Shown here: positions 52,331 through 64,000 of the stretch, piece by piece
Layout: every line of letters begins with the position of its first letter
How positions within the stretch are numbered: the first letter of the stretch is position 1
NCBI GenBank assembly: GCA_036898135.1
Contig: CM072519.1
Coordinates: 66,787,849-66,851,848 of the forward strand
From: Oncomelania hupensis
Taxonomy: Eukaryota > Mollusca > Gastropoda > Littorinimorpha > Pomatiopsidae
DNA: 64,000 nucleotides
Reading direction: 5' to 3'
The notes under the pieces: generated by a model
The model's input: only the letters and a program-made list of their open reading frames with translations
The model's database searches: none
Told to the model about the DNA's origin: nothing
Made by a program: the position numbers and the translations under genes

Positions 52331-52930
52331 TGAAGAAGAAGTCGGCGGGAGGAGGAGGAAGAAGAAGATGAAGAAGAAGAAGTAAAAGGGAATATTCCAG
52401 GAGAAAAAATGTCTCGGCTCGGTTCTTCGAGTATCTCCAGTGTGCCTTTCTCATGGGAAGGGACCTCCCCTTGGCCATTTGTTGAAAGGAGGTCAAGAGA
52501 CTTTGTGAGGCATAGACAGTAATTTACCATCTTTGCTACTCGGCAGTGTTGGCCCTCCTTCTTTTAACCCAAGTCTTAAATTGCAGGGTGGGGTGGAGCA
52601 CTACAGCCCCCTTTTATAGGAAGGGCAGAGGGACAACTGGCTGTATTAACAGAGTGCCCGCTAGGGGTCAGTGTTAGGTAGGGTGGAGTGTGGAGGGTGG
52701 AGGGTGGAGTGTGGAGTGAGGTGACGCAGAGGGTTAAGGGAGGAGGAGAGAGAGTTGAGGGTAGGGGAGACAACTAGTGTGTGTATAACGCGGCTGATGT
52801 GTCGCCTAGAGAGAGGGGACTGGGTTTATTGATAACATCTTGGATATATTTCTTATTAGTTGTTGCCCTCCGTGGGATGAGGGAATGGTAGGAAAGATTT
52901 ATCTCCCCATCTCTGCTGCCCATGGCTTGT
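52331..52930. other. no gene recognised
   Basis: (GAA)-rich at 52330-52385, GGTGGAG repeats near 52685-52720. 'ggggagacaactagt' near 52764 recurs at about 318. Confidence 0.45.
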
Positions 52931-53426
52931 ATTTGTGGATGTGTGCCATAGATACAGATGGCCATTTGTGGATGTGTGCCATAGATACAGATGGCCATTT
53001 GTGGATGTGTGCCATAGATACAGATGGCCATTTGTGGATGTGTGCCATAGATACAGATGGCCATTTGTGGATGTGTGCCATAGATACAGATGGCCATTTG
53101 TGGATGTGTGCCATAGATACAGATGGCCATTTGTGGATGTGTGCCATAGATACAGATGGCCATTTGTGGATGTGTGCCATAGATACAGATGGCCATTTGT
53201 GGATGTGTGCCATAGATACAGATGGCCATTTGTGGATGTGTGCCATAGATACAGATGGCCATTTGTGGATGTGTGCCATAGATACAGATGGCCATTTGTG
53301 GATGTGTGCCATAGATACAGATGGCCATTTGTGGATGTGTGCCATAGATACAGATGGCCATTTGTGGATGTGTGCCATAGATACAGATGGCCATTTGTGG
53401 ATGTGTGCCATAGATACAGATGGCCA
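52931..53426. repeat. 33-bp tandem repeat, 15 identical copies
   Basis: Unit: 'gatgtgtgccatagatac' followed by 'agatggccatttgtg', repeated 15 times with no visible change until the array's edges. It contains GCCAT...ATGGC, a 5-bp stem with an 8-base loop. Because 33 is a multiple of three and stops are rare in the unit, five of six frames are open for 170-220 codons. No start context, splice site or conserved flank argues for translation. Confidence 0.98.
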
Positions 53427-54810
53427 AGTCGCTGTGCTCTCAGCTCCTCAGGGTATCTGCTAGGCTGGGTGAAAATCAAGGGACCGATTTTTCCCAAAAA
53501 AATATCCACAATGTTGCTGGTTGGCAACGCGGACTTGGTAAGGAACGTAACTTTGGCAAAGAAAATTCATTGCCAAAAATAGTTCTAAAGTCTAGGGCTG
53601 GCGAGTTGAACACCGCTGAGTGTAGGATGATGGAATGGATATTTTTGATGATACGGATTCAGTTCAGTTCAGTTTTTTGTTTTGTTTTACGTCTGTTCAC
53701 TCACTCTAGGTGATATTAGACAGCAAAATACAAATAAAATAAAGCAATTAAAAATTTTAAAAAAATTATAACAGTCTACCAACTGGTGATTTTTAAATAA
53801 CATGAACAATATTATCTATATCTGTAGATAAGCTTACCATCCTTTGATTCGACGTATTTTTGGGTATTACTACCATGTTCTTCTAATTTTGACGTAATAA
53901 TTGGGCATTCAAAATTAACATGTTGTACATATTTTTTTTCTTGAACACGGACAATTAATGGTCGAAGAATATTTCGTACACCAAAACTGTATTCTCAACT
54001 TAATTACTATCTTTGATATGTTTCTTTGATAATTAATTGATCATTGACGACATGGGTTTTGGAAGCTGGATGATATATAGCTGAACTCAAGGAGAGCGGG
54101 GGAGGGGAGGGAATTAGGAGGTTGGGGAATGTAAGAGACCATTGAAGATATTTTTTTTAAAGAAGTGGTTCTGATTGGAGAAGAAAATGTCAGACCTTAA
54201 TCTGGATTTGGTTATGTTTGTGTGTTCATTGCAAGGTGGAGGACATGAAAGTCCAGGACATGAGCGTCATGATCTTTAAAGTCCGTGCCATAGGATGTGT
54301 GCGTGCACAGACTAGACTTAGATGTGTGCTGTCGTCCGCAGGAACGTGATGGCAGAGGGAGGCTAATACGTTTTGTCATCTGAGGACAAGATTTGTTTCA
54401 CTAACATAGACTTAAGGTTTAATACTCCAGGACGTGACTTGACCCTGCAAAAGCTTTTTGAAACTGGTGATAGGTATTAGTTCGGGGAGTGGGGACGAGG
54501 ATGTCGGTGGGTGCAGTCGCTTGTTGTGATGTAGGCTAACTGTGTGATCTTAGACTTGTGTGAAGAAAGTGCTGTAAGGGGGTTTAATGTTGGAGAAGAA
54601 GTACCCAAAATATACAGTGTTCTAGAAGGAAAAGTTGCTTCTTGATTTCCTAAACTCATGTTGGTGTGGAAAAGTAGAGGGAGGTTTATCTGATGCTGTG
54701 TCTGCCTCGTCTTGGGCGGAATTAGCGTTGGGATGGAGCGCCCTCTATTAACATCTTTATGCCTGTTTAGGGAAGGATGATTGCAGATTACAGAACGCTT
54801 GATGCGGGGG
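53427..54810. other. no gene recognised; one family D scrap
   Basis: AT-rich to 54050. A family D fragment in reverse orientation ('gacatgagcgtcatgatctt') lies at 54254-54335. No coding frame stands out. Confidence 0.5.
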
Positions 54811-55010
54811 CCTGTAGCGTCGAGGTGGAACGGTAGAATGCCGAAGTTTCTAGAGCCGTGGGTTCGATCCACGCGTTGAGATCATGTTGCACTTTTTGGT
54901 ATGTAGCTGTTTCAGGTCACCGAGGGTTTTCTTCGGGTACTCCGGTTTCCTCCCTCCCGTCAATCATGCTGTCAAGATTTGAGGACTAAAGGTGGAGTTT
55001 GTGTAAGGAC
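54811..55010 (+). mobile_element. tRNA-derived SINE, family A, diverged
   Basis: Degenerate head with B box GGTTCGATCCA, then the conserved core 'gagggttttcttcgggtac' and 'tccggtttcctccctcc'. The 3' segment is lost. Confidence 0.65.
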
Positions 55011-56837
55011 GTCTGGTGTTGCTAGCTATAATTATGTAGCAGTGTGGAGAAGGAGTTCAAGTCAAATCGAGTCACCACAAATCATCTCACACCTTTTATC
55101 GTTATGATGCCGAACTGCACCGACGCTTATAAAGGACTGTCAGATGTTGGTGAGAGAAAGCCGGCTGACAAAACAGCAAATCAAGTCCAGTCAAGTCATG
55201 TGAAATCAATTCAGAAGTCAGACACTATCCAGAAGCCAGACTGCACAGTAGATTTGAGGATTTGGGTCAGATTTGCTGGGAAGGCTGGATTATTAGATGG
55301 TGCAGTCATAGACAGGAAGGAAGGAAGGAAAAGATAACTTGAGATACTTTGAGGGATTTTCTCTCAGAACCTTTTTTATAACTATAATTTTTCGAAGGGG
55401 TTCAATCGTGGGGTGGAGATAGAAAGAGAGGGAGATATCTAAGATAATTTGAGAGAATATTTTGTCCAAAACCTGGTCTAAGTAGGTTAGCTGTCCCAAG
55501 CTATTGCAGTCAACTCCCAATGGCGGACACCTACACTTAGCAGACGTCAAAATACATTGGGGGCCAAACGTTTTTTTCCTCTCCAGCAACTATGCGGTGG
55601 ACCTTGGGTTTTTTTTCGGTGTAGTTTTCAGGAACATTGCAATTATCTTGTTGGCTATCAATTTTGTTTACTCGTGTTCACCGATTCGTGGATTGTTATC
55701 CGAAACTTTTACTTAAAAGTTCAAAACTGATTTCTTCTTAGTAGTGGCTACAAATGGCAGCTGGTCTGCAAATGCCAGTACCTCGTCAGCAATTGCCCAT
55801 CATTTGTTCATTCAAACACGCGGTTTTCATCCTAAAATTAGCTGCCACAAACTGAAACTTGTGTTAGACTTGGAAAAGAATGTTTGATAGTGGACACAGA
55901 TACAAACATATCAGTCATGTGGAAAATTAAGATTTATTTATTTATTTATTACAGGCAGTTTGATATAGAGCATATGTCCACCACTCTGTACGTTTACGAT
56001 GAGTAATGTAGATTGAAACCCCCAGGTAAACAAAACTCATTGGTCTGCTGTTGAAGCATACTGTAGCTGCACTGTATCAGTGTGTGACACCATTATTCAC
56101 ACAAACACACACACACACACATACACACACACACATCTAACCACCCACCAATCTACCCACCCACCAATCTACCCACCCACCCGCCCAAACGCACGCACAC
56201 ACACAGCGTTTGCACTATACTTGTAATTTAAAGTACATTTATTTATAAATAACAAACATGTATGACTCAAACACGAACACGCGCACTCTCTCATGACTAA
56301 CTGACTTGCAATGTAATTCTTTGGTATTGTATTGTGTAGTATTGTATTGTGTTGTGTTGTATTGTATTGTATTGTATTGTGTTGTGTTGTGTTGTATTGT
56401 ATTGTATTGCTAATGGTGATGCCAGACTTGTTTATCTTGGACACGTGTTCCCGAAAGGAGAGGCTTTAGTGTCGTCGTCAGACAGAATAATAAGTTCCGC
56501 GCTGACGCTAAACTGCTTTTATCTATAGGAATACCTTACAGTAGGATTGTATCTAGAACGATCCAACCTAGACTATCACTGATTATCACAAGTCGTCCAG
56601 ATCTTTGTTTGTTTCAGATTTGGTCTGCTGCAAGCTTTGATACTCCGACTAATCAGTCATCGCGGATGTTATGTCATGCTCATATTAGTATCGCATATAT
56701 ATCGTCTTTAAGGTGGTTGCATTTGATGGGTAGTTCCTAGACCAATCTTGTGTGTTGGTACCGGTGCTCATAAGTATTATTGGTATTGCTTTGGTTCATA
56801 CTAAATCGCCGTAGTCTATATATTGAGAGAAATGTTG
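55011..56837. other. no gene recognised
   Basis: (CA)n at 56098-56140, (CCAC)n near 56150-56190, and (TATTG)n at 56326-56410. No credible frame. Confidence 0.5.
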
Positions 56838-57897
<1,060 letters not shown>

Positions 57898-57990
57898 CCT
57901 GCGTTTGAGAATATAGTACGAGGTCTTGTCTGTGTGCGCATGCATTACAGCGCACGGACTTTAGAGATCCTGACGCTCATGTCCTAGAAG
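57898..57990 (+). repeat. dispersed repeat, family D fragment
   Basis: Contains 'ggactttagagatcctgacg' and 'ctcatgtcctag', matching 37560-37800. Confidence 0.6.
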
Positions 57991-59225
57991 GTGAGAGCCA
58001 GAAAATCCAATATATCCAGCATGCATTATAGGTCCAGTTCCGCCCTGCCCCTCCTGTCCTGGATGGCGCTGCTCTTACGGCTGCTGTGGTTTTGCTGGGA
58101 ATGTAGCTCGATTTTCTGCTCAATGGGTGATGAATGCATTCCAAATTTTGTTTTTAAATCCACACGTAAAAGTTCTAGGTACGCGAAGATTTTTCTGTCG
58201 TTGCCTTATGTCATCCCTTTTGAGATAATACAGTTGTATTGTATTGTATTGCATTGTATTGTATTGTATTGTATTAAGATTTATTGTATAAGATGCTCGG
58301 AGATAGCAGAGGGACGATCAAGAGTTGTTGATAGATGGCATTATCTCCCTAGATTGCTCCTTCACAGCATATTGGATTGCATGGTCAATATTACTTCAGG
58401 AAAGGCAAAGGACCATTTGATGGAAATTGAGATAGCAGCCACTATGGCCGTAGTGGTTATTGCTTCGAACGTCGAGCATTTATTATAATAATTAAATTAA
58501 TTTCTTAGATGATATGCCATTAAAGTTCCGTATAATAATAATAAGAAGAAGGAGGAGGAGGATATTTATATAGCGCTTTTCCCCATAAAAAAAACTTCTG
58601 CGCATTCACATATCCAGAGAGTTAGTTTCGAGGCATCTTCGATTTTTCTTGATTGAGGATTGCTTTCCTCCCAACACGATCCCTACCTAATCCTTTTGGA
58701 TTTGAATTTGGAAAGTCATACCTACCATCTCTGGCTGAAAAAAGACGTTACCTAGCGAGTTGGAGCGTCAGGCAACGTTCCTTTGATTGCTCCGGCCATG
58801 TCTTGTTGCTCCTGTCTCCACCAGACTTTCTGAGGGTCGCTGTGCTGTGTTTTCCTCAGTATTAAAACTTCATGGTGAGGATTCTCTCCAAAGCCTCGAG
58901 GATACTCCGGAAGGCCTCTAGATACTCGGGAGTAATCCGGGTCTCCCTATCCGTACCACCATGGCGGACTGAAAGAAATGTTCTGTCGTGAATTTGACAG
59001 CTGGCTTTAGCTTTTCTCCACTCAGTGTCGGAGCCTCTCGCTCGCACAATTTATCTTCTCCTTTCCCCCCCCCCCTCCCTCCTTTTCTGTGTTTTGTTTT
59101 GTGTACCATCTTACATCTTGTTGTTGTTGTTGTTGTTGTTAGTTCCCGAGCGGAGGAACTGTTGTTTTGGGCTATTTCCGTCCTTCCGTCCGTGCGCAAT
59201 TTACTCTGAAACTAATGATTTAAAA
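57991..59225. other. no gene recognised
   Basis: (TATTG)n at 58230-58276. 'atttatatagcgcttttccc' near 58562 is a family D-like scrap. Poly-C near 59066 and (GTT)n near 59119. Confidence 0.45.
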
Positions 59226-59572
59226 AAAAAAGATTTTTAATGCTTTATTGTCCCTTTTTATCGGGAAATTCTGGGCCGCCTCCCCATGTGGAAGGCGTAG
59301 TCGCAGCCTGTGGCGCGCCCAAACCCAACCTACCTAACATTAGTTGTGATTTTTGAAATTTAGAAATTCTTTAAATTTTTGAAATATTTTGAAATTTTGC
59401 TGAGCAAACCGGAGTACCCGGAGAAAACCCCCGAGACGTTGCCCGAGTCGAAAGTAAATAATATTCGGAGAAACATAACGCCCCGATGCAGGATCGAACC
59501 CACACCTGTCAGGCGCCATTGGTTTCTGGCCTGTGGACAAGGCAAGTTAGTCCCGCCTTAGCCCGCTAGAAA
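59226..59572 (-). mobile_element. tRNA-derived SINE, family B, nearly complete
   Basis: Antisense copy with A-rich tail at the left, 'gtagtcgcagcctgtggcgc', core 'gagcaaaccggagtacccgg', B-box complement 'ggatcgaacccacac' and the head 'gcgggctaaggcgggac' on the minus strand. Same family as 11574-11892. Confidence 0.8.
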
Positions 59573-59671
59573 TGGACCGAGTTCTTTGAAACTTGGTATG
59601 TATTTAGAACAAAAAAGGTGCCTACCAGACGATACAGATGTATGCATATCGGGTGACGTCATCAGGAGTTA

Positions 59672-59790
59672 TTTATTCAATCACTTTATATAGCGCTTTT
59701 CCAGCTCAAGAGCTGCTCAAGGCGCTGGCCGATACAGGATCTAACTCAAGCTGCCCGAGGCGTCCGCTTGCAGCCTTTGGGCGTGTTACA
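59672..59790 (-). repeat. dispersed repeat, family D
   Basis: 'tatatagcgcttttccagct' and 'aaggcgctggccgatacagg', the reverse of the family D 3' half. Confidence 0.65.
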
Positions 59791-59859
59791 CTCAGTTCGA
59801 TGATGGTGTTTTTCGTTATCAGTATTTGATTCAGCCCCGATGCTGAAGTCCTGATAAGG

Positions 59860-60421
59860 TGTAACTCAGATTCGTTTATTCACACAGCCTGTCCAAACAG
59901 CATACAAGTCACAAAGTCGACGTATGAAGTTTTCCACTTTTATTCAGCACACATCAACAACTGCATACAATTCTCAACTCAACTCAACAACTTTCACAGC
60001 AACTTTTCAGCTTCACTATCAACAACTTTACTCTCTCCCAACGCAACTCGGCACACGATTAAATAACCTCTCTCTTTTCTGGAACAATTGGGTACATGGT
60101 AGAGATGACGTACTGCCACCAATCGAACTAAAGATCGTCATCACTGACTTACGTCATACTTCTCTCTTCCTGCCAAAAGAATGTTCTCCATTATCTACGA
60201 CCCTCAAGAAACTTCGATCGATAGTAAACAAACAGATCCAGAAGATTCTACAACAATATCGACTAACGGAAATTATCAACGTTATACAAAGCCTTTCCTA
60301 ACAACAATGCAAACTCAAATCAAAGGTAAATAAACTCTATTATTGAATACTTTGCAAAACGAAACGATTAGATCTATCGTACACGTTTTAGACGTACTCC
60401 CATTCGCGTTTCAACGTAACA
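59860..60421 (-). mobile_element. 3' LTR of the Gmr1-like gypsy element (562 bp)
   Basis: On the minus strand it starts TGTTACGTTGAAACGCG right after a polypurine tract and ends CTGAGTTACA, giving TG...CA ends. It contains a TATA-like TTATTTAA and a polyadenylation signal AATAAA (complement at 59939-59944). The 5' LTR would lie beyond the right edge of the window, so LTR identity and target duplication cannot be checked. Its first 95 bases match the mini-LTR at 5908-6032. Confidence 0.8.
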
Positions 60422-60437
60422 TAACCCCCCACTCAAG
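60422..60437 (-). other. polypurine tract of the gypsy element
   Basis: Minus-strand CTTGAGTGGGGGGTTA immediately upstream of the LTR start, the expected plus-strand primer position for an LTR retrotransposon. Confidence 0.75.
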
Positions 60438-60546
60438 AAGAAATTTACCCAATTTCTTTCAACAACGTTGAAACGTAATGCACAAACAAAGTCCTCAATT
60501 GAAACTAATTTAAGACTTTCTGAATACTGTAATTGCGCTCAGCTTA

Positions 60547-60755
60547 TCTACACAGAGTCAATGGTTTTCATCTTCAAATCTGCCTGGATAATGTCAATGT
60601 TCACAGTTCATTCACACAGAGTCAAAGTTTCTCATCTGCAAGTCTTTCTGGATACTGTCAATGTTCACAGATCATTTACCCAGTCAACGTTTTTCATTTT
60701 CAAGTCTGTCATCACCAATATTCTTAGTTCGTCTACACAGTCAATGTTCTTTCAT
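60547..60755. repeat. 64-bp tandem repeats in the element's 3' non-coding region
   Basis: Three to four diverged units beginning near 60547, 60611, 60675 and 60733, each starting 'ctacacag(ag)tcaa' and containing 'cttcaaatct' or 'ctgcaagtct'. The array overlaps the last codons of the gag-pol frame. Confidence 0.75.
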
Positions 60756-63700
60756 TCGCAAGGAAACGACGCCCTCGTCAGTTGCGGTCGTCATCGGCCC
60801 AGGGTCAAAGACGATGATCACGTGGGCTTCCCTGGAATCAGTGCGTCCTCCGTTGTCTCCTTCTTCCATCGGATGTCCGACGCAGTCGACGTTGTCAGCT
60901 CCCAGAATGCATTCGCTGGGTCTCACGGTCAGGTTGGCTTCTGCGGGACGGTGGAACAGCTCCCTCATGGTCTGCAGATGCTCCTTCCAGGTCTGGGTGT
61001 GGACTTCATGTTCGACCAAAGTCGTAGAGCCTGGGACATCATTGAAGTTAGGGGGAAACTCGCCCATAAGGTCCTTGAGCTCCATCTTTTGACCCTCCGT
61101 CAAGCTTGGTCCTAGCTTAACATCATCGATGCCTTCTTTGCTGTGGAAGTCTCCAATTTCCAACAGTTCTTCGCTGTCAAAGCTGTCGTCGGTCACAGCT
61201 GCTGTTGCTGCATGTACAGTCTCTGGCGGCCTCTCCACGTACAGCTTAAGGAGGTTGGCGTGGTATATCTTGGAATGCTGGCCGACCTTCACCTTATAGT
61301 CGTTGATCCCCACCACGGTCTCCACTTCGTACGGGCCTTTCCACTGCATCAGCAACTTATTGTGATCGGTAGGTAGCAGCACCAGCACTTTGTTGCCAGG
61401 TTTGAACTTCCTGTTCACAGCCCTACGGTCATAGTAGTGCTTTCCACAGTCTTGGGACTTCTTCAGGTTTTCTCTGGCTATCTCGAGAGTCTGCTCCAGC
61501 TTCTCTCGTAGCTCAAACACGTACTGGTAGCTGTTCTTCACCTCTGGGGTGTCTACTTCTTTCGTCCACAGTTCTTTTAGGATGTGCATCGGCCCTCGGA
61601 TGGTTCTTCCGTACAGCAGCTCGAACGGAGAAAAGCCGGTGGACTCCTGCGGTACTTCTCTGTAGGCGAAAAGTAGGGCGTTGATGTAGCGATGCCATTG
61701 TCTGGGCTGCTCGCTGCACAGTTTCTTCAGGGTGGACTTTAGCGTAGCATTGAACTTTTCGACGAGCCCGTTGCACATTGGATGGTAGGGTGTCGTAGTT
61801 AAATGCCGGATGCTTAGCAGTCTGTTGACCTCCTTCATGCAGTCAGAGACGAACTGCGTCCCGAGGTCTGTCAGGATCTCTTCAGGCACTCCAAGTCTAC
61901 TGAACATGTCCACCAGCGCCTCTGCAACAGTTTCAGTGTCAATCTTCTTCAGAGGCACTGCTTCTGGGTACCGAGTCGCATAGTCCACTAAAGTCAGTAC
62001 CCACCGATGACCTTCTTCACTCGGAGGTCTTATTTCGCCGATTAAGTCTAAGGCCACCCTCTTGAAAGGTCGGTCGATCAGAGGCATCCTCTGCATAGGC
62101 ACTTTCGGGACCCTTCCTCGAGGTATGGTCTTCTGGCAAATGTCACACGATCGGCAGAAACGGCTGACGTCCGCATGAAGTCCTGGCCAGTAGAATACCG
62201 CCTGGATTCTATCCGACGTCTTCTTGATACCCAGGTGACCTCCCATGATAGAGTCATGAGCTACTTCCATCACTTGGCGCCTTAGAGGTAACGGTACCAG
62301 GACTTGACGTAGTGGTTTCCCTCCGTTGACCCTCGGGTGCTGGAAGATTCGGTACAGGATCTTGGCCTTCACCTCAAAATAGACCGTGCCACTGCGTTTG
62401 GTCACGTGGTCTTGGCGGTTCCTGTACTTGTTTAAAGTGCTATCAGCTTCCTGGAGCTGGATCAGCTTATCTCTGTCCACGATGGCAGCTTTAGAGTGGT
62501 CGGCGACCTTCAGTGGCGTAGACGTCTTGTCTCTCTTGGCCTGGGCCCTGGTAGTAACAGCACCGACGATCTCTGGTCGGCAGGGCTGAGCCGGAGTAAC
62601 CACATTGTCCCGTAGTAGCTCTGTAAGGTCTCCATCGGGAAACGGCAATGGATCCTCCTCCACAACTTCGACGCGTTGGGTTGAGGCAGGACTCCACTCT
62701 GGATCGGGGTCGTCGGGTCGTCTCGCGCCGTCGATATTCCCGATCATCAAATCATACAGCGGCTTCTTCAGGCAAACCGCTTCGACTTCGCCTATGTAGA
62801 AAGGGGTGCTGACTTGAATCTTCGCAACTGGCGCTCTCACACATTTGCTGTCGGCCATGAGTGTCCATTTAAAATCGCCAGTGAACTGTTCTTTAGCGAT
62901 TAGGTCTTCTTTGACGATGACCCCACTGCAGCCAGAGTCTCTTAAAACAGTCACTTCATGATTTCCGACGCGTCCCTTGGAAACAGGCATGTTCTGTACG
63001 GTCACCGCTGCGCTGGCGACGACGGGGATGGATTTTCCGTTGGCAAGGAGAAGTTGGCCATCGGTCATGCACTCTTGCACGTCCGCAGGGGTAGCTGTGC
63101 GCTCGGTCTCACTCGGAAGAATGACGCTCCCGCCGCACACTTGATGGTCAGATCTACTGGTTTGCCGTTGATTGGAGAACCGCCTCTGCCGGTTGCCCGC
63201 CGCTGAATTGTCCGTACTGCTCCGCTGTCCGCTACTTTTGTTTTGAGGACAGTTAGCCGCTCTGTGGTCTGTAGCGTTGCAGGTGAAACAGCCCCTTGAA
63301 TGCCCTTCCCTGGGAGGAGGCGTGGAGTCCGTCTGTCTCTGGTTCGTCTGGCTCCCCTGGATCTGGTTCACATGGTTTCCAGTCTTCTGAAAATGTTTCG
63401 TCGCGCTGGGTGGCCCCAGGGTTTTCCCATGAGCGATGAGATATCTTTCAGCAGCCTCAGTCACATCTTTAAGCGTCTGCAGCTTTTGTTCTTCTAAGTG
63501 GGTCGCTAGGTCCTTGTGACAGGCATTGAGAAATTGTTCCTTCACGATCAGGTCATGGAGACTGTCGTAAGACTTCGTTTCGCCTGATAACTCCACCCAC
63601 TTGTGTAGATATGACGACAGGCGCTCCACAAACTGCTTTGGCGTCTCGCCTGACTTAGGCCGGCATTCACGGAAGCGTTTACGGTAGCCCTTCTCTGTAA

Positions 63701-64000
63701 AGTTGTAGCACTGCAATAGGGCCTCTTTCAAGACGTCGTAGTCTTTAGCGTCATCGTCCGACAATCTGGTGTAGACATCGAGTGCTTCTCCCGTCAGAAG
63801 TGCACTTAGTCGAATCGCCCAGTCTTGAGGTTGCCAGTTAGAGCTTTTGGCAAACCTTTCAAATCTCGCCAAATAACTGTCGATCTGGTCCTTCCCGTCG
63901 ACGAAAGCTGGCAATTTTGGAGCCATGTGGTCGCTGACGACTTGTGGTGCATGCTGATTGTTTTGGATACGCGCCAACTCCAGCTGGTACTGACGATCAG
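60741..64000 (-). CDS. Gmr1-like Ty3/gypsy Gag-protease-integrase polyprotein with wrecked RT, partial
   Basis: One frame open to the right edge of the window. Numbering starts at the codon ending at 63977; at least 7 codons lie upstream, so the true start is outside. Gag has a SCAN-like capsid region (about 80-185) and a CCHC knuckle (C230, C233, H238, C243). The protease has DSG at 347-349. Integrase has HHCC zinc residues (H574, H581, C611, C614), catalytic D644, D704, E740 (D35E spacing) and a GPY motif at 881-883. Integrase directly follows protease, and RT-like sequence comes after it, the Gmr1 order. From about 959 only scraps of RT remain: the pre-RT stretch fuses at 991-994 to the thumb (TQTWKEHLQT), and FDPGPMTTA, normally upstream, follows at 1057-1065. 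No YxDD motif or RNase H remains, so the element is non-autonomous. Confidence 0.88.
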   Translation of the reverse strand, partial: DRQYQLELARIQNNQHAPQVVSDHMAPKLPAFVDGKDQIDSYLARFERFAKSSNWQPQDWAIRLSALLTGEALDVYTRLSDDDAKDYDVLKEALLQCYNFTEKGYRKRFRECRPKSGETPKQFVERLSSYLHKWVELSGETKSYDSLHDLIVKEQFLNACHKDLATHLEEQKLQTLKDVTEAAERYLIAHGKTLGPPSATKHFQKTGNHVNQIQGSQTNQRQTDSTPPPREGHSRGCFTCNATDHRAANCPQNKSSGQRSSTDNSAAGNRQRRFSNQRQTSRSDHQVCGGSVILPSETERTATPADVQECMTDGQLLLANGKSIPVVASAAVTVQNMPVSKGRVGNHEVTVLRDSGCSGVIVKEDLIAKEQFTGDFKWTLMADSKCVRAPVAKIQVSTPFYIGEVEAVCLKKPLYDLMIGNIDGARRPDDPDPEWSPASTQRVEVVEEDPLPFPDGDLTELLRDNVVTPAQPCRPEIVGAVTTRAQAKRDKTSTPLKVADHSKAAIVDRDKLIQLQEADSTLNKYRNRQDHVTKRSGTVYFEVKAKILYRIFQHPRVNGGKPLRQVLVPLPLRRQVMEVAHDSIMGGHLGIKKTSDRIQAVFYWPGLHADVSRFCRSCDICQKTIPRGRVPKVPMQRMPLIDRPFKRVALDLIGEIRPPSEEGHRWVLTLVDYATRYPEAVPLKKIDTETVAEALVDMFSRLGVPEEILTDLGTQFVSDCMKEVNRLLSIRHLTTTPYHPMCNGLVEKFNATLKSTLKKLCSEQPRQWHRYINALLFAYREVPQESTGFSPFELLYGRTIRGPMHILKELWTKEVDTPEVKNSYQYVFELREKLEQTLEIARENLKKSQDCGKHYYDRRAVNRKFKPGNKVLVLLPTDHNKLLMQWKGPYEVETVVGINDYKVKVGQHSKIYHANLLKLYVERPPETVHAATAAVTDDSFDSEELLEIGDFHSKEGIDDVKLGPSLTEGQKMELKDLMGEFPPNFNDVPGSTTLVEHEVHTQTWKEHLQTMRELFHRPAEANLTVRPSECILGADNVDCVGHPMEEGDNGGRTDSREAHVIIVFDPGPMTTATDEGVVSLRMKEH

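Noticed and set aside
52774..53582. Genes encoding 11-residue repeat proteins on both strands
   Set aside because: Open frames in five of six frames follow automatically from a stop-poor 33-bp unit; no independent coding evidence.

Overview
The window looks like nuclear DNA of a marine invertebrate, most likely a gastropod mollusc. The reasons are a protocadherin gene split into many small exons, very dense microsatellites, tRNA- and 5S-derived SINEs, fragments of a non-LTR retrotransposon of a type common in molluscs and cnidarians, and a Ty3/gypsy element of the Gmr1-like type. The species is not determined. I see no bacterial-type operon, CRISPR array, rRNA operon or convincing functional tRNA.

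Layout. 1-15.9 kb is gene-poor. It holds LINE and SINE fragments, a 1.6 kb array of a 29-bp repeat (5785-7402) carrying a 125-bp mini-LTR, and several foldback structures. 16.0-33.7 kb, plus strand, is one protocadherin-like gene. I placed 15 coding exons by splice sites and reading phase: signal peptide, seven cadherin repeats, transmembrane helix and the start of a cytoplasmic tail, 963 codons. Its introns are full of (GAT)n, (ATCT)n and poly-C tracts, minisatellites and SINEs. 33.7-59.8 kb is repeats: a 589-nt perfect CT tract, LINE, SINE and LTR pieces, and a 15-copy 33-bp satellite. Within it, 45.17-46.33 kb has an open frame interrupted by an antisense LINE, which could be the protocadherin's last coding exon. 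59.86-64.0 kb, minus strand, is the 3' part of a Gmr1-like element: LTR, polypurine tract and one gag-protease-integrase frame, with the reverse transcriptase reduced to rearranged scraps.

The most interesting structure is a dispersed 704-bp non-coding retroposon, called here family E. Two copies have the same ends and 13-bp target duplications. One copy sits inside another with a 10-bp duplication. Three further insertions are only 54-71 bp of its 3' end, each with its own 11-13 bp duplication. The conserved tail can fold into a nested hairpin with a GGAA loop. This suggests that the tail alone is enough for a LINE machinery to mobilise it.

The only host gene supported well is the protocadherin; most of the rest is mobile-element debris. 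Exon coordinates come from splice consensus and phase, not from transcripts.
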